A stretch of 64,000 nt of DNA from Lates calcarifer (Eukaryota; Chordata; Actinopteri; Centropomidae): the NCBI RefSeq assembly GCF_001640805.2, contig NC_066849.1, positions 20,980,226-21,044,225 on the forward strand. Direction: 5' to 3'. Every line of letters begins with the position of its first letter. Position 1 is the stretch's first letter. The position numbers and the translations under genes were made by a program. The notes beneath the pieces were generated by a model. It was given only the letters and a program-made list of their open reading frames with translations, searched no databases and was not told the DNA's origin. Shown here one piece after another: positions 14,791-29,000 of this stretch.

Positions 14791-15376
14791 ACCTGAAAAG
14801 CACGTTACAGTTGAAAGCAGGCAGATGGTGAATTTTAGTTTTATATTCTAATCGTGGCTGAAATTTGTGTATTCACGCTACTTGACCTCAGCACATAAAA
14901 ACAGTCATAAAGAGGACAACGGGGAGAGGGAAGAGAGAAAAAACAGCAACAGGGGGAGATGTGATAGAAAGTAAAAGACAGACATACTGTAGCAAAATAG
15001 GAATGTTGGAGTATGGTGAAGACAAAAGGCAACCTGAGAACAAGCAGAGATGAGGAGGAGACACATGATTGATGGAGTATCCCAAAAGAAATGAGTGTAC
15101 TGGCCCTGAGCCTTGACCTATCACTGTTTAATCCTTTCACCTGGCCTTAACAACTGTGCACACACGCGCACACACACAAAGATCTATACTGCAGACAAAG
15201 AACTGGTGCACTGGTGCTCCAGACAAAGGCACACTGCTCTCTTTGCTTTGTGTTGAAAACTAGAGTGGCTAATAGTTTTATTAGTACCACTGATTCTTCC
15301 ATAAGGCTTTACTTCTTAATCTCCATGGTGATTTGGCCTCACCGCAGTATGAACACACATTGCTCTCCATGTGTCG

Positions 15377-15404
15377 GTGTGTGTGTGTGTGTGTGTGTGT
15401 GTGT
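15377..15404. repeat. (GT)14 microsatellite
   Basis: Fourteen perfect GT units, followed about 60 bp later by a shorter imperfect GT tract. Confidence 0.95.
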
Positions 15405-16943
15405 TAATTACATAGACAGAATTGTGCATACGCCGTCCAGATCCCAAAAGGTCCTGTGTATGTGTGCGTGAGTGTGTGTGTGCACTGCTCTCAAGCTTAG
15501 TTTACACAAGAAGGTCATTTTAATCAGGTGAATACCAGGCCGCCTAATCTGCAGGTCTTTGCCTGAGCATAAACAGAGGATATCCCCGGGCTCAGCCGGG
15601 ATCACATACCTGGAGTCATGGAAAAGTCATTTCTGGAGCTGACCGGAGCAATCCAATAACCTCCTGCCCTCCTGCTCCTTTTCTCTCCCTCCAACTGCGT
15701 GTCACAATCACCTCAGGTGCTAGCTTTTGCTCTCATGTCTCATTCTTTCACTCCATTTTAACTTTCCCTCTATGTCTCATTCTCCCTGTGCCCCTGCTTC
15801 ATGTAACATTGTAATGGCTTACCGAGTAACCCACATGACCACTCTGTCAAATTTAGACAAATGTACAGAAATAAGACACGCTCATGTATACATGTCAAGT
15901 ATGCAATCTTACAAAATTACATGCATGGTCACATACTCTCCTAAAAATACACCACACATCGTCATCCTCCTCACCTTGTGTCAAGGTTTCGAATCTCACA
16001 CACTCTGGAAGGAATGTCCAAAAACTGCCTCATTTTTCATCACAACCTCTTATCAAGTTCACAGCATGTACTAATGCATGTTGGAGGGTGAGGGGTCACC
16101 ATCGGCCTCTATATCTCCATCTGCTGCTCTTTTTCTCTTTTCTCCATTGCTTCCATATCTTTGTATACCACCATGAGTCAGACGGGAAATGGGGGCTCAG
16201 TGATACTGTCAAAATAATTTATATACAAACATTTTTTTTAACCAAATTCTTCAGTGTCACTATGTATTGATATAACCTGACATGCAGATGTGAAACCCAG
16301 AGGAATCCACTGTTCACTCTACTCAACTTGCAGATAACTTAACTTGCCTTTACTGTAAGTGCAGGGAACACTGTAACAACTAAAATCTTATTAGATATCT
16401 AGTCACTTTTTAAACTATGATACATACTATTCATATATATTGCCCAAATTTGGTTAAACAGTTTAAAACACCTTGGCATCTGGCCAGACAAAGGTGTCTT
16501 GAGCTCAGGGGAATTAGGTGGATTTAGTTCTTAGTCTTGGGCCTGGATATTGGTAAATAACCTAGCTCTTACTGTAATTATGCTGCTCTTACAAGATTGC
16601 TCAGCTAAAAACAAAATGGGTATCTTTACTCAAACTGAAGGGAGCTGTATGAGGAAAATAACCTTCATGGCACTAAGGGTAATATAGACTATAGACTGAA
16701 TTATTGTTGGCCATGTCTAATGCATACAGGGATTTGTAAATACAGTCTCCTTCTCCCTCCCTCCCCTTCTCTAACTACTGCTGTCTGGCATGTTGCCTCT
16801 CTTCCTGTGGTTGATAACACAGATAAGGTCTGGCTCATTATCACAAATGGACACCAGTTAAGGTAGTGGAGCAGCCATGAAGTGGCGACCTCGTTATCAC
16901 TGTCTTATTTGAGTTTAGATAGGTAGATGTTTTGGCTTGAGTC

Positions 16944-16969
16944 TGTGTGTGTGTGTGTGTGTGTGTGTG
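16944..16969. repeat. (TG)13 microsatellite
   Basis: Thirteen perfect TG units followed by a GA-rich run. Confidence 0.95.
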
Positions 16970-19900
16970 AGACAGAGAGAGAAAAATAAAGACCAGCCAA
17001 AATACACTGCATCCTGGAGAGCTTTACCTGTCTGATACAAGACAGAAAATGTTCAATAAAGTTCAATTATTATAGCAGGAATTATTTCAGAATTATAGAG
17101 ACAATGATAATTGTGACATTAACTTGTTTCTGGTAAAGATTAGGGCAGGAAGTAAACAGTAATCAATATAAGACTAGCAGATACTAATGACACTTAACCA
17201 CTGGAATTGTCTTCAAGATGTTGGCACAATAACTTTAATACAATAACAACATGTGCCAACAGTAGACAGGGCTTGCTGACTAGTGGGAAACTTTGTGTTC
17301 TTTTTAAGTCTTTAATCAGGACTAGTGTAGTGAGTTGTTGTGGTTGTTTCTATTCTGGGTCTGTGTTTATCAGTGCTGCTCTCTTCTGGAGCCTGTGACA
17401 ACCATTGAGTAGCCGCTCATTGACTGGACCACTTGCTTCACTCAGTGTGTGTTTAACTGTATGTGTATTGCTGGGGGAAAAGAGTTCAGAAATATATGTG
17501 GAAAGAGAGGGCAGGTGGCACTGAAATGCATTGTGCATCAACTTACAGCAGGGTGAGAGATTATAAGAGGCAGAGGGAAGGACAAAGAGGTGAGACAGAA
17601 AAGCAGACAGAGCAACTCTTGAATGTAGCAAGTGAAAGCATACCAGAAGTGGTTGTGGGTATGGCTTGCTGTTGGTGCTTGATGATCTAAGTGTGAGCGT
17701 GTGCATGCACAGAATGTGTGTGCGTGGGATGATAAGTGGTGATTCAGACCAAAAAAAAAAAACAGCCGCATGTCTTTCTTCCAGATGTTTTACTAAAGCT
17801 GACGGATGTCTGAAGTTGTTCAAGGACACAACAAGACGAAGCAGTCACTGCGCGAGTAGAACCAACAATATTTCAAAGACCAAACCGCCGTCCTCTCCGT
17901 CCACACAGACAGACACTTGCTTTATGTTTTGGCAGACCAGAAGATACATACTTGTCAGTCATAATGACTTCTAAGCTTTCCAGTCATCCTAAATAGGCAC
18001 ATACACCATTCACACAATAGAGGCTCTGTGAATCATTAGGAATAGAGGGGTCAAATGAAAGCTAAGCTGTCTGCTATAAAGAATTCCTCTTGAGTCATTT
18101 GTCTTTACAGCAACAATACCACAGTTCTTACAGTGGACATGGTATGAGTATACTTAGTGTACCCAAAAATTTCCATGTCATAGACCTCCACATAAGTAAG
18201 ATCTTCTGCTTCTACTGACTAAGTCATTAAATGATTACATTGAATTATGCATCAACTATGCACTTACAATAAAATAAAAGGGGAACAATAAAAAAAAACT
18301 CTTTTAGGTTTCCAGCAATGCATGAGTTACTGCCTGCCATAAAGAGAATTAACCAAACTTTCTAGAGGCCCCTTAGACCAATCAGCATAATTTTGTAACT
18401 GCCAGAAAAGAAGTACTGGCACAAATCAAAATTTCCTCAAAATCCAATCAGTGAAGTCTGAGATATTATATATGACATTCTGAGTAAGGCTGCCTTAGAA
18501 AACCAGAAAAGGCCATCTTAATCAACAATAACTATGGAGACTCTGCATATTAACCTATGAAAATGTGATAGTGACATGCCAAAAATGAAAGCCACTGGAA
18601 GAGACGCTAACTGCATTACATTTAAAAGGGCAAAATGTTTAATCACACTCTGATTTGATTTCATTTAACAAAATTACAAAATGACATCAATCAGGCGCTC
18701 CCTGTTTTTTCCAGCAAAAACTGGATTTGTGTACTATTCTGCTCTAGTCCTGAGCTGGAACACGATGAGAGAGCACGATTTTTACGTCAGTCTAATCTAA
18801 ATTAATTTGGCAGCTGGGTCAGGCAAAGTGAAGCAGTGGGAAAGCTGTCCGTCTGTTTAAAGCAACAGGAGTTTTATAAGATTCAAACCACAAAGCCAGG
18901 TGGTCCTGCAGCAATGGGGAGGCTGTGGAAAGGAACCTGGGATGAAAGGAAAAAGGGCCCAATTTGGTAGGCTAGATTAGATCAGAAGGATAAGGTGATC
19001 GGATAAAGGATAACAAAAGAAGGTAACAGAGAAAGAGGGAAATGACTAACAAGTGTCTGTTCCTGGGCTGGTTTGCAGTACTCTCAGTGGACCAGTGCTG
19101 GTGGAGGGAACTAGAGTAAAGGAAAGGTGGGGGGTTGTAAGGTTTGTCATGGAACACCTGCCTCCACTTAACCCCTCTCGCTCTCTTTCTGCTTGAGCTG
19201 CCTCTTTCAGCCATCTCCTCTCCACCACCCCCCTTCTGCTCCAGCATTCATGCGCAGAGTATCCTACGGGCTCACGGGCCCAAGACTTCTTCTTTTCCCA
19301 AACATGGGAGGGCCCCATAGGCTGAGCTGGGGGTCTCTATAGCCAGCCACCCAGAAGCCAGTGAGCAGAGCTTTTCTTACAGCTCCAGTAGCAATAATAT
19401 TGATATTAACACTAAATCAATCAACCTCTTGTAGTGAGAGAGAGTTGCAGTTAATACCAAACTGAGGATCAATACCTAAGTCTGTGGCTTTTTGCTGCAT
19501 TTAGCAGCTTTAAAGTCACTGTTTCGGCTCAATGGTCTGTATGGTTTTCTCCCAGTGGGCACAAGCTCAGATAAGATCAACCATTGCCATATAAAGTGAC
19601 AAAGAGCTGAAGAAAAAAAAAGAAAAAAGTAGAATATCTGGCTATCAAGGAGATACCAGTGTTTTTCTGAGGAGTTGGTGAATATAATCAGGACTAAAAC
19701 CAGAGCAAATACTGGATTTCACTAGTTTATGAAATACCCAAGGATCCAGTTCACATATTTAAGGTGCCTGTTTTGTCCAAACCCCAAAAGATATTCAGTT
19801 TACTATCATAGGATACTCAAAAACAGCAAGTACTCACATTAGAGAAGCTGGAAATTTAAAGATAGAAAAATCTAAATTGTTGTGGATTAATTTCTGTGTG

Positions 19901-20000
19901 TTTCTGGATAAATAAGTAGATGATATACACATTCGCCAACACTTAAACTCTTAATTTTACAGTGAGGACAGAATGTGTGTATTTTCTCAGTTTCACACAA

Positions 20001-23000
20001 TACAGCCCATATAGCACTCCATCCAACTGGTGGTTATACCAATTAAAGGCCTGTGTTAGGTCAGGAGTTATTCATTTCACATTAAAGAGGACATGGGGTC
20101 CCTCTATTCAGACCCACCGCATACTTTCAACTCCCCCTCTCCTCTTTTCACCCTGTTTTCCATGCCTCATAAAAGATTTGCCCCTCGCCTCCCCACTTAC
20201 TCTCCTTTCTCTCTTTCACTCTCTTGTTTGTTCATTCTCCCTCCTTCATTCACTCATTCTTTTCCTCTCACTCACTCTCTTCAACTCACTACCTCTCGTA
20301 GGCCCTCCTTCCCCCATCTGCTAGGGTTCAGTGCGATTTACAGTCACAAGCAGCATATCAACACAATCAGACATACAATACGGCATTTAAATGATTACCA
20401 ATAACCATCTCTCCCTCTCTCTTTTCCGTTCTTCTTGTCTGGCTGCTTCCCCTTTTCCACTTGCCCCCCCTTTTATCCTCTGCTGGCCTCTCCTCTTTTC
20501 TTTCCATTCATGGATGGTAACTAAAGATAGAGCTGGAAACACCACCATTAGCCCTGTATCTGTAGAGCTAGTCTGCAAGCCCTATCCCACTGTTTCTGTT
20601 TACATTAACTGCGATATAGTGGATGTGCTCTAGATGAGCCTCTACAAGACACTCTCACATACGTATACATAAACACAACATGAGCTGGATGGGTCATTGG
20701 CCCTTAACAGTGTGTTATACAGTAGCTCTCCCAAAGGTGTTTAATTCAACACAGCATTCAAAAAAGTGGCACAAAGATGCAGTGAGTCTCACTTTCGCTG
20801 TTTAAATGCATCATTGCCTGACTGACGCTCCAGCAGCGTTTAATGTTCTGTGAATCTCTCACTTCTTCCCCTTAAAACACCAAATTTACAAAAACACAGA
20901 CAAAACAGCAGCCATGCAGGCAAGAATTAGTGGGATAAAGTACTAAAATAACTGTTCAAACATAAAGTCAAGTTAAACCAAATCTATTTATAAAACCAGT
21001 GAATCAGGAGGTCTAACTGCAGTCAAACTGTCAGGTCATTAGAGACAGGTACACCAAACAGGATAATGCAGATAGACATTTCAGACAAGAGTTGGTTTTT
21101 GGTTATTGTGTTTTTGTTTTTTTTTAATTAACACAATAGTTGATTGTGTTTCTCGGACTTTTGACCTCTCTTGAAATAGCCACAGTTAACCTCCCTGCAC
21201 AACTTTATTGTTGAAAGACAAATTGAGGTAACAAGTTAATTAAATCCCATCGTATTTACCAAAACAGGTGAAACTTAGGTCAAAGTTGTTGTTTTTTTTT
21301 TTAAGCTTTAAACATGAATATGTTTAGAGAATACAACAAAAATAAAAGTGTGGCATAAGCCCAGTATATATGCCCTGCTGAAATTAAAAAATATGTGTGA
21401 GGACAGAGGTTAAAATGAATGTATAGCTTTAAGTAGTTTATCCTATAACTGCATTTAGCACTTAGCTGAGGAGACCAGAGCTAGTTGGGTAATGCCTGGT
21501 CTCTGGGTTTCTACTCCAGAGCCACTGCTTCTGCACTGCTCTTGTTTATGGAGGCTAGTCAAAGAGCAGGTCACACTGAAGGCTTGGTGGTCCAGTGGCA
21601 CTGATGGGACTAGGCTGAGTCAGATTGTGAGGAAGTGTACGGATTTGCATGGGCTACTTTATAGATCCCAGTAGAGACATTTTCTTTTCATTTTCCCCAC
21701 TCTACAGGGATGTCATAGTGCAGGGTCAGTTAATGAAGAGCTCTCCAAGGGCCAGTAGGCGTTCACTGTCTTGTTTAGAGACACTTGAAGGGCGTGGGTG
21801 TTCACTAAACACTGGCTCTTGAACTCAGGCCCTGTGGTTAAACAGGGGCTTTCCTACTTACTACAGTGCACCACCCGGATAACTTATGATTTATGCTACT
21901 TGTAGATGATTCAATTTAAACTCCTAACAGGCAATGCAAAGGCGAAACTATGCACTTGGCAGATTTGCAAAAATTGTGTAAAGGGCAGAATATCATCAGG
22001 ACAAAGCTGGGATGAGGGTCAAACTTTGAGGACATGTAGAATGGCTAAACAAACTATAACAGATCACTTTTTGTAACCGAGGAAGAACTGTATTAGTATA
22101 CAATAACACAGTTCAAACAAACAGACTGCAGAAGGTAAACTCAGCTATGACTAATGAAATGGACTCAACAAGAATTTTAATTACAAGAATGATTTATATG
22201 TTCAAGTCCACAATATTCAAGAGTAAACTGTACTTCAGATCATCATTATATTCCTTTTCAGGATGCAATTCTCATATCACACAAATATTATTTTGCTCTT
22301 GAATAAACTGACTTGCAAACAGTAAAGTAAGTGCAATAAGGTGTCAGTAAATCCTCGCTCTTGTTTGGGACTGATATTGAGATTATAGTTAACGTCTGAC
22401 GTATGTGTTGCCTTGAATACATGAGTTTTACAAACGTAATGTAAGTAAGATATTGGTGTACATGTAAATAGACTCAGTGGGATTACACTGTTGTCTACAT
22501 CTCGTCTAACTCTCCGTGTCACAGTAACTATAGCCTGTCGGCTGCAGCACTGTTTCCTTGTTTATCCAGTACCCAACTGGTGTGAAACCTGGAAATCCTG
22601 AAATGACAGGTTAAGAGTGAAAGGCGGTAAGCCTACTAAATCTCAGCTGTGAGCCTTGCTTTGATAAACATGGTGCCTAAAATTACTCCCCGAGTAAGGC
22701 AGCTTTCTTCCTGTCTGGGCAAGAGTAGAAGAGGATGAGGAAGGAAGTGACAAAAAAGTTATGCCAAACAGATAATCCAGTGAGTGGAGGAAATGAAATA
22801 GACATTAAATAGAGAAGGAATTCAAGTTTGTGTCGTGAAAGTATGAAAAAATTGCAGATTGAACAATGTAAATAGTGGAAAAGAGAGAGGAATGCCTACA
22901 GCAACCACTAAAGACTGCAGGCAGAAAGACTGAGGGGTGCAGATAGCTGCTGATGGAGCCTCCCATCTCTGGATGTCAGTGCTAAATGGTATGATCCAGA

Positions 23001-26000
23001 CTGAAGACAGAAAACTGATAGCATATCGTGGCTATTTTTGTGAGAATACAAGTAGAGGCACTTCTGACATCTACATTCAGTATATAAACTGCTCAACATA
23101 GTTGACTGACAAACAGTTTAGAAATGTTAAATTCAACATGAGATAATATTAAAACAACTTGTAACCTTCTCTCTTATTCTTCCCTTTTCTCTCTCTCTGA
23201 CACACTGTAGATGCAGCCAATCCCCTGACGACCTGTCTCATCACCCAAGGTTATAATAATCTACAATGCAAAAAGTACACAAATTTAAACGACGGCTAGT
23301 GTTTGATCTATAGCGGGCAACAATTCTCCTTCGTTTACTTTGCATTTCAACTCTTTTATTGCGTTTATTTTTCTCTCCCTTTTTTTCCCCTTGTCTTTTT
23401 CCCTCTCCATGTATGCTTCTGTCTTTATAGTTGTGCCGTATAGTTTATGTTTTGCAGATAGAGCAGCCAGGGAGAGGTCTCGGAGGGTCGCTTGAGACAA
23501 AAGCTGCTTTTCAGCTCTCAGGGCTGATATCTCCCAGCTCTGCTCCCTTCAGATAGCCGAAATATGCCGGCTGGAGGTTTGAGGTGAGGGGTGGGAGGGG
23601 TGGATGTTGCTCCTGGCCTCCTCTTCCCACAGCGGCCGAGGTGAAAATGACTTTACCATGTGAAGAGGCTGTGGTTGCTCCTGCTATGCATGTAGCCCTG
23701 CCAAACTGTCCTTCTTGTCTTGTCTTAATCTGACTTCTGAGGTTATGCTAGGACAAAAGTACAGAATATTTTACACATGCATGTTTTCATGCTTGTGCAC
23801 CCTTAGCTGGGTTTAAAAAAAGGCAGGCATATTCTGATACGGGTTGGAAACGAAGAAAAATGCAAACACAGCAGGCTACTTAAAATGTTTGTGTGAGGGT
23901 GTGTGTGTATATCTGCATGTTTTGTGGAGGACAATGTGAAACAGGGAGAGGTCTGGGCAACAGAAAGTGTGAGGGAGAAAACAAGGAACTTAGACATCTC
24001 TACACCAGGTGAGTTTTCCTGAGGGCAGCTGGGAGTATTTTTCCCCTCATTTAGCAGTTCATGAAAAAAACCACAAGCTGCCAGATGTGACAGAGGGCAC
24101 GCACCCTGCTCACACACTGTAAACACACACACACACACAAAACAAAAAACTCACACACACAGGGAACTCAATCTAATCCAATGCAAATATGTGTGTGGCA
24201 CTGATTTACTGTATTCCAGCATAAGTCAGAGGCAGATCTCTATCGGGGAGAATGTCCGTCTCATTAAAATGAATGTCAGATGAAGTAAACGGAGGGTGAA
24301 GACATCAAAGAGGTCTGTGGGGAGCTGAATAAATCTGGGTTTAAACTCGCCACAAACCCATTTACATCAGGAATTTGACAATGAACCCTACCAAGAATCC
24401 TAAAATCACTTTCCTTGGATTCTGACAAGATTGAAATACACCCATTTGTTAGATTTCTGTAGCTGTGTAGTTCCTATTTAGTATTTTGTTACGTGAGCTA
24501 TTTTATCTCTTAAAGGATTTTATTGCTAATTGTTATGGGCCAATAAGTCATGTTGCAGCATACAAAGACTGTCAGGAAAGAGCTAAATTAGCTTCAAATG
24601 TGTAGCTAAACAAATAACTTCATCATTGTCCTAATAGTTTGAAATAACTACACATGGCCTGAAAGAATGCAATGGCCACACCATGTACCTATGGCTCATG
24701 GCTGACCTACATTCCCCTTTGTTATTCCACACATATCGGCACTGCGTAAAACCGCTGGCTGCTAATTGCTTTCACATTACAGAGCAGCCGAGTGATCTTG
24801 GTGGCTTTCCAAGACCACCAACACTGGGACATGGGGCGTGCACATTTTGCAAATGCATACCACCAATCGCACTCTGGCTGTATTACTTGTGTAAGCACAG
24901 GCCAAGGGCAAACACATACGCTGCTATCTGCTGTGTAACCAGCAGTACCACGTCTCTGCTATTGTCTGGGACCATCTTAACTACTTCTTTGTTTTAGGAT
25001 TTATTACTGTATGGCCAGGAAAGTCTGTCTTACCTATGTAAAAAAAAAACCATGGTTGTCACATTAGGAGTAAGGAAACCTCACTACACATTTCTGGAGG
25101 CACTTTGTGCACACAACCAAATGATGTAACTCATTCAGCAAGCAGCAGAGTGCTTGTGTGACTTCCAAAACACATTTACAAGCTTACAGTACACTCCTTT
25201 GCAATGGGTAATTTGTGTAAATTAAACACAGAGGGAAGTGGGCAAGAAAATTGTGATTTCCTTAAATAAGCACACAGGTCTACAGCTAACATGGGGGCAC
25301 TTTCAAAAAATATCACCTAATGGTAGTGATGGCATTTTTCTCTCATTCTGTGTCTAAGTGCACCCTGTTTATTGCATGTACATAAAACCTGTTCATTTGA
25401 TAAGGTTTTAAACAAGACCAACTACCAATCTAAAGATAGAAACAAAGACAGGACAAATCATCAAAAGGAAGGCAATATCTGGAGGCGATAAGAGACTGGT
25501 TTTGTGTTCTGAACAAGGTGCATGTTTGATTTTATTGCCTTTGCATGACAAGTGAATGGAAAGTGTGAATTGTTTGTATCTGCTATTTTTAGAGACTATA
25601 AAAAGCAGACGGTTACTTGGAAATTTGTTAATGTTGGTGAGCAAGAAATGTTTGGGAGGGTCACGTCCGAGTACACACATTCACACAAAGCAAATGTCAA
25701 GATAGAAGACAATGTCCACTCCTGCTCAGGGCCATCATGGGTGGAGGTTAAGCTAGCCAGCTGGCTGGAGTTAAATCAAATTTAAATTAAAGAGTAAATG
25801 GACTAACAAAGCCTGGGGTGCAAAGCGAGGGCAAAGGGGGACGATGGGTCACTGCTGTAAACTAAAGTAACAATAGCAGTGAGCCTGGACAGAACATGCT
25901 CCAGGACATGACTGAAATAACTGGTATACAAACACTTTTCATAACAAACCCTCTGCTTTGGACAAACTTTGAGAGGATGAGAAGATAGAGGACGAGAGCT

Positions 26001-29000
26001 CAAAGACAGAAAAAGGGGGGAGAAAGCGTAAAAAGAAGCAAAGCTCAAACAAACTCTCGCCCTGCCAAACCCTACCACAAGTCCCTGCCGTGATCTGACA
26101 GTAGTCCAAATTGTTGAACAGTACCAGGAGGGGAAACTTCGGACCGACTCCACTATTGTTTGAACTCCCTCTCAAACAGTCATGAATCGCAGCCACAGCG
26201 ATCTGTCTCGCTCCGAATTATCAGCACCGGCCTATTTCGAATCAGCGCTTCAACAGAGCATGTCAGGAATAATAAGCCACGATGCCCATAGCCGGGATTT
26301 TTTTTCCTTAGTTTCACTGCAGCAGGACCCTTCAGGCTACATACATCTACAGGAAAGGGCCCCAGCCTTGTTGCAAAACATGATTACACAATGCATGCAA
26401 CAGTATAAACAGTTGTACATCTCAATGAAAAGCTCAATAAATATTCTATTTAAGTGCAGTGAAACCGTGGTTAAACGTCTGGAAAGATGCTGAAGCTGTG
26501 CCATCTCTCCTTTGCTTCAATTATGGTTGCAATGACATGACAGGTTTTATGTTCCATTAAAGATTACTGCGGGACAGAGAAATGCTGGGAATCTGTTTTC
26601 TTCTGTTAGGAAATAATGTTGCCTGTGAGCATTGCTCAACATTTCCAAATTTAATCCTGAAAATGTTGCTATTTGCAAGCACAAGTGTTGATGTGAGTTT
26701 AACTTATATTTTAACAGTGTACTGACTCCGAGGCTCTTAAACCCACATACGATGGCTGGATGAAACCGTAAGAGAGATGGAGGGGCTAAGAGGTAATGAG
26801 CTCTTGTGGGCGAAGCTTAGCACTGCTAAAGCAGCCACGCAGAGGTTAAACAAACAGGCAGTGGGATCACGCGGGTCTAAGCCTCTTATTCTGGCCCCTC
26901 TGAGGAGAAGATCATTGACTTCTGATAGAGGGATGAAGGTCAGGAGCTGTCAAAGATAAAGGGGCCACCAGTCCTCGACTAGTGAGAGCCCCCTTTCTTC
27001 ACTCTCACTCTGTGGCTGTTTATTTCTGTCTACATCTCTATCATGTGTTTTTTTAATGAGTCAGATGTTTCAGCTTTTTGATTGATACGACTAGCTCATT
27101 TAAGCCTGCTGTCAGTCAAGCGCCATTATGAAAATATTTTCTCGTCTCAATATCGTTCCTAAACCTCTCAGCTTTCTCAGTGCTGAGCCAGGCCCATCCC
27201 AATCCTCACTCACATCCTCACACTATCAATCTTTTCATCCCTTTCTTTAACAAAAAATAGTATTGGACTTCTTTTACTCTGTGAAACCTCTTCCTCTTTC
27301 CCTCCCCAGGTCCCCCTCTCCTGCTGGGAGTCGCAGGGCAATGCAGTTTCATTTCCTGCCCTGCTGAAATCAATGCTCTCTGAGAGAAGGAGTGTGTCAG
27401 GGAAAGACAGAGACAGACATACAGAGAGACAGGAAAACAAGAGTGAGGTGTGAGGAGACTGCTGGCATGCAGAACACAACCACACCAGTGAGTAAACCTA
27501 AACTTGGGTTGTTCCAAGTTAGTGTCAGCCTTGATAAACATCTACCTGGAAATTAAATGGCTGTTTAAAGTGGAAATATGAAGAAAAAAACAGGGGGGCT
27601 GCTTAAACAGGTGAAATCAATTTTCCCCTCAACACTCCCCATTGCTTTTTTTTTTTAAAAATACGCCTCAGACAGAGAGATTTTGCAGAGGGCAAGAGCA
27701 GTGCTCGGCATCCCACAGGATAAATGTATGAATTCCTGGTTGAGAGCATCCAAGTTGATGAGATTCCTTCCTGCCCGCCCTGGGTTAAACACAAAGTTCC
27801 CAATACATGAGCTAAACTCTCTGACTGAATGAGAAGGAGACAGTGGGGTAGAGAAGATAGCACAACCTCTGTCACAGTAACACAAAAACAGATTCCTGCG
27901 CTATGAATATTCCATACCATTCCTGCAGATTTCACCACAAAACCCCACAGCCGGTCAGACATCAAATATAGGACTCCCTCAGTGATTCTACAAGCCTCTG
28001 GTTAAAGCATCTGGACAAATCAGTGGTGCAAAGCAACTGACTGTGTCCTTCCATCCTGCTATTCTTTTCACTCACTTGTTTCCGTTTAAAACAGACCCAC
28101 AATCTGGATAGTCGGGCTACAAAGAAGTCAATAACTTTGCCTTGAAAGAAGCTGCCGTATGGCAACGCCATCAAGCCAAAATGGATTTAAGAGGCTACTT
28201 AAGACTGTGTGGGTATAGTAACAGCTTTTCCGCAAGACTGTGAAGAAAGCTTTGAGGGTTTGCCAAAACTCTTAGAGTTGAGGATGCCATAATCTGCACA
28301 CTCTTATACTTCCAGCTATAGTTTCTGGAACAAAGCTGCAAAAGTTCATCTAGAATTTAAAAAAATACAAATGGAAGAAGCATGTTGTGCCAACTTTGAC
28401 CAAAGCACTAACCTGATCATTGGAGATTTTTCCTTATGTCCTATCACCAACTCTGATTCATGAGACAATACCCGACCACTTCTAATGCCACATGGCCAAT
28501 GATTTCCCGGTTGGTGCTGAATTAGACAGATGGCTGGCCAGCAGTGGTTTTCAAGATGGGCATTTAACTAACGGTACTTCAGAATTACAGCCAGCGAGAC
28601 CTTTAGCTCCAGATTCCTCGGTCAGTGTGGTCAACACAGGATTAGAATGGATAGAAAGGGAATTTCCATTTAAGTAAAATGTCTTATGGTCTTTGTTGCT
28701 GTTTTCTATTCATGCAAAGTCACTGTTTTATTTAAGGTTTCTGTTTCCTGTCATATTGTTTGTCTCTGAACATTATCATCACAATTGGCTGGCACGGTGG
28801 ACGTTCAAATAGACCTTGTTTTCCTGGCAAATTGCACCAACACAGCTCCTATGTTGGCCATCTGTGGGATAAAAGGCAGCGCTGTTTAATGTGAAAGTTT
28901 GAGATCCCCTGGACAACAGGACTGAGCCACCAGTTCAAGCAGCCTCTCTAGAGTCTTTTGTGTGTGAATCAAGTGGCTGGTTAAAGGCTAGCTACTGGTT

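Larger units (their letters stand above)
10001..20000 (-). other. ror1: ROR1 intron 1, second part: microsatellite-rich, no gene seen
   Basis: Nothing coding is supported. Simple repeats cluster here: CT/CA tracts at 10561-10600 and 10775-10802, (AC)16 at 14757-14788, (GT)14 at 15377-15404, (TG)13 at 16944-16969. A 9-bp perfect stem with a 4-nt loop lies at 10869-10890. The longest open frame (159 codons, minus strand near 17350-17829) is low in complexity and has no recognisable domain. Confidence 0.6.

Noticed and set aside
14757..16969. Regularly spaced GT/AC tracts that might look like an array
   Set aside because: Independent microsatellites with unrelated spacers; not a CRISPR or satellite array.
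17350..17829. 159-codon open frame, minus strand, the longest in the window
   Set aside because: Biased composition, no domain, overlaps an open frame on the other strand and has no splice or promoter context.
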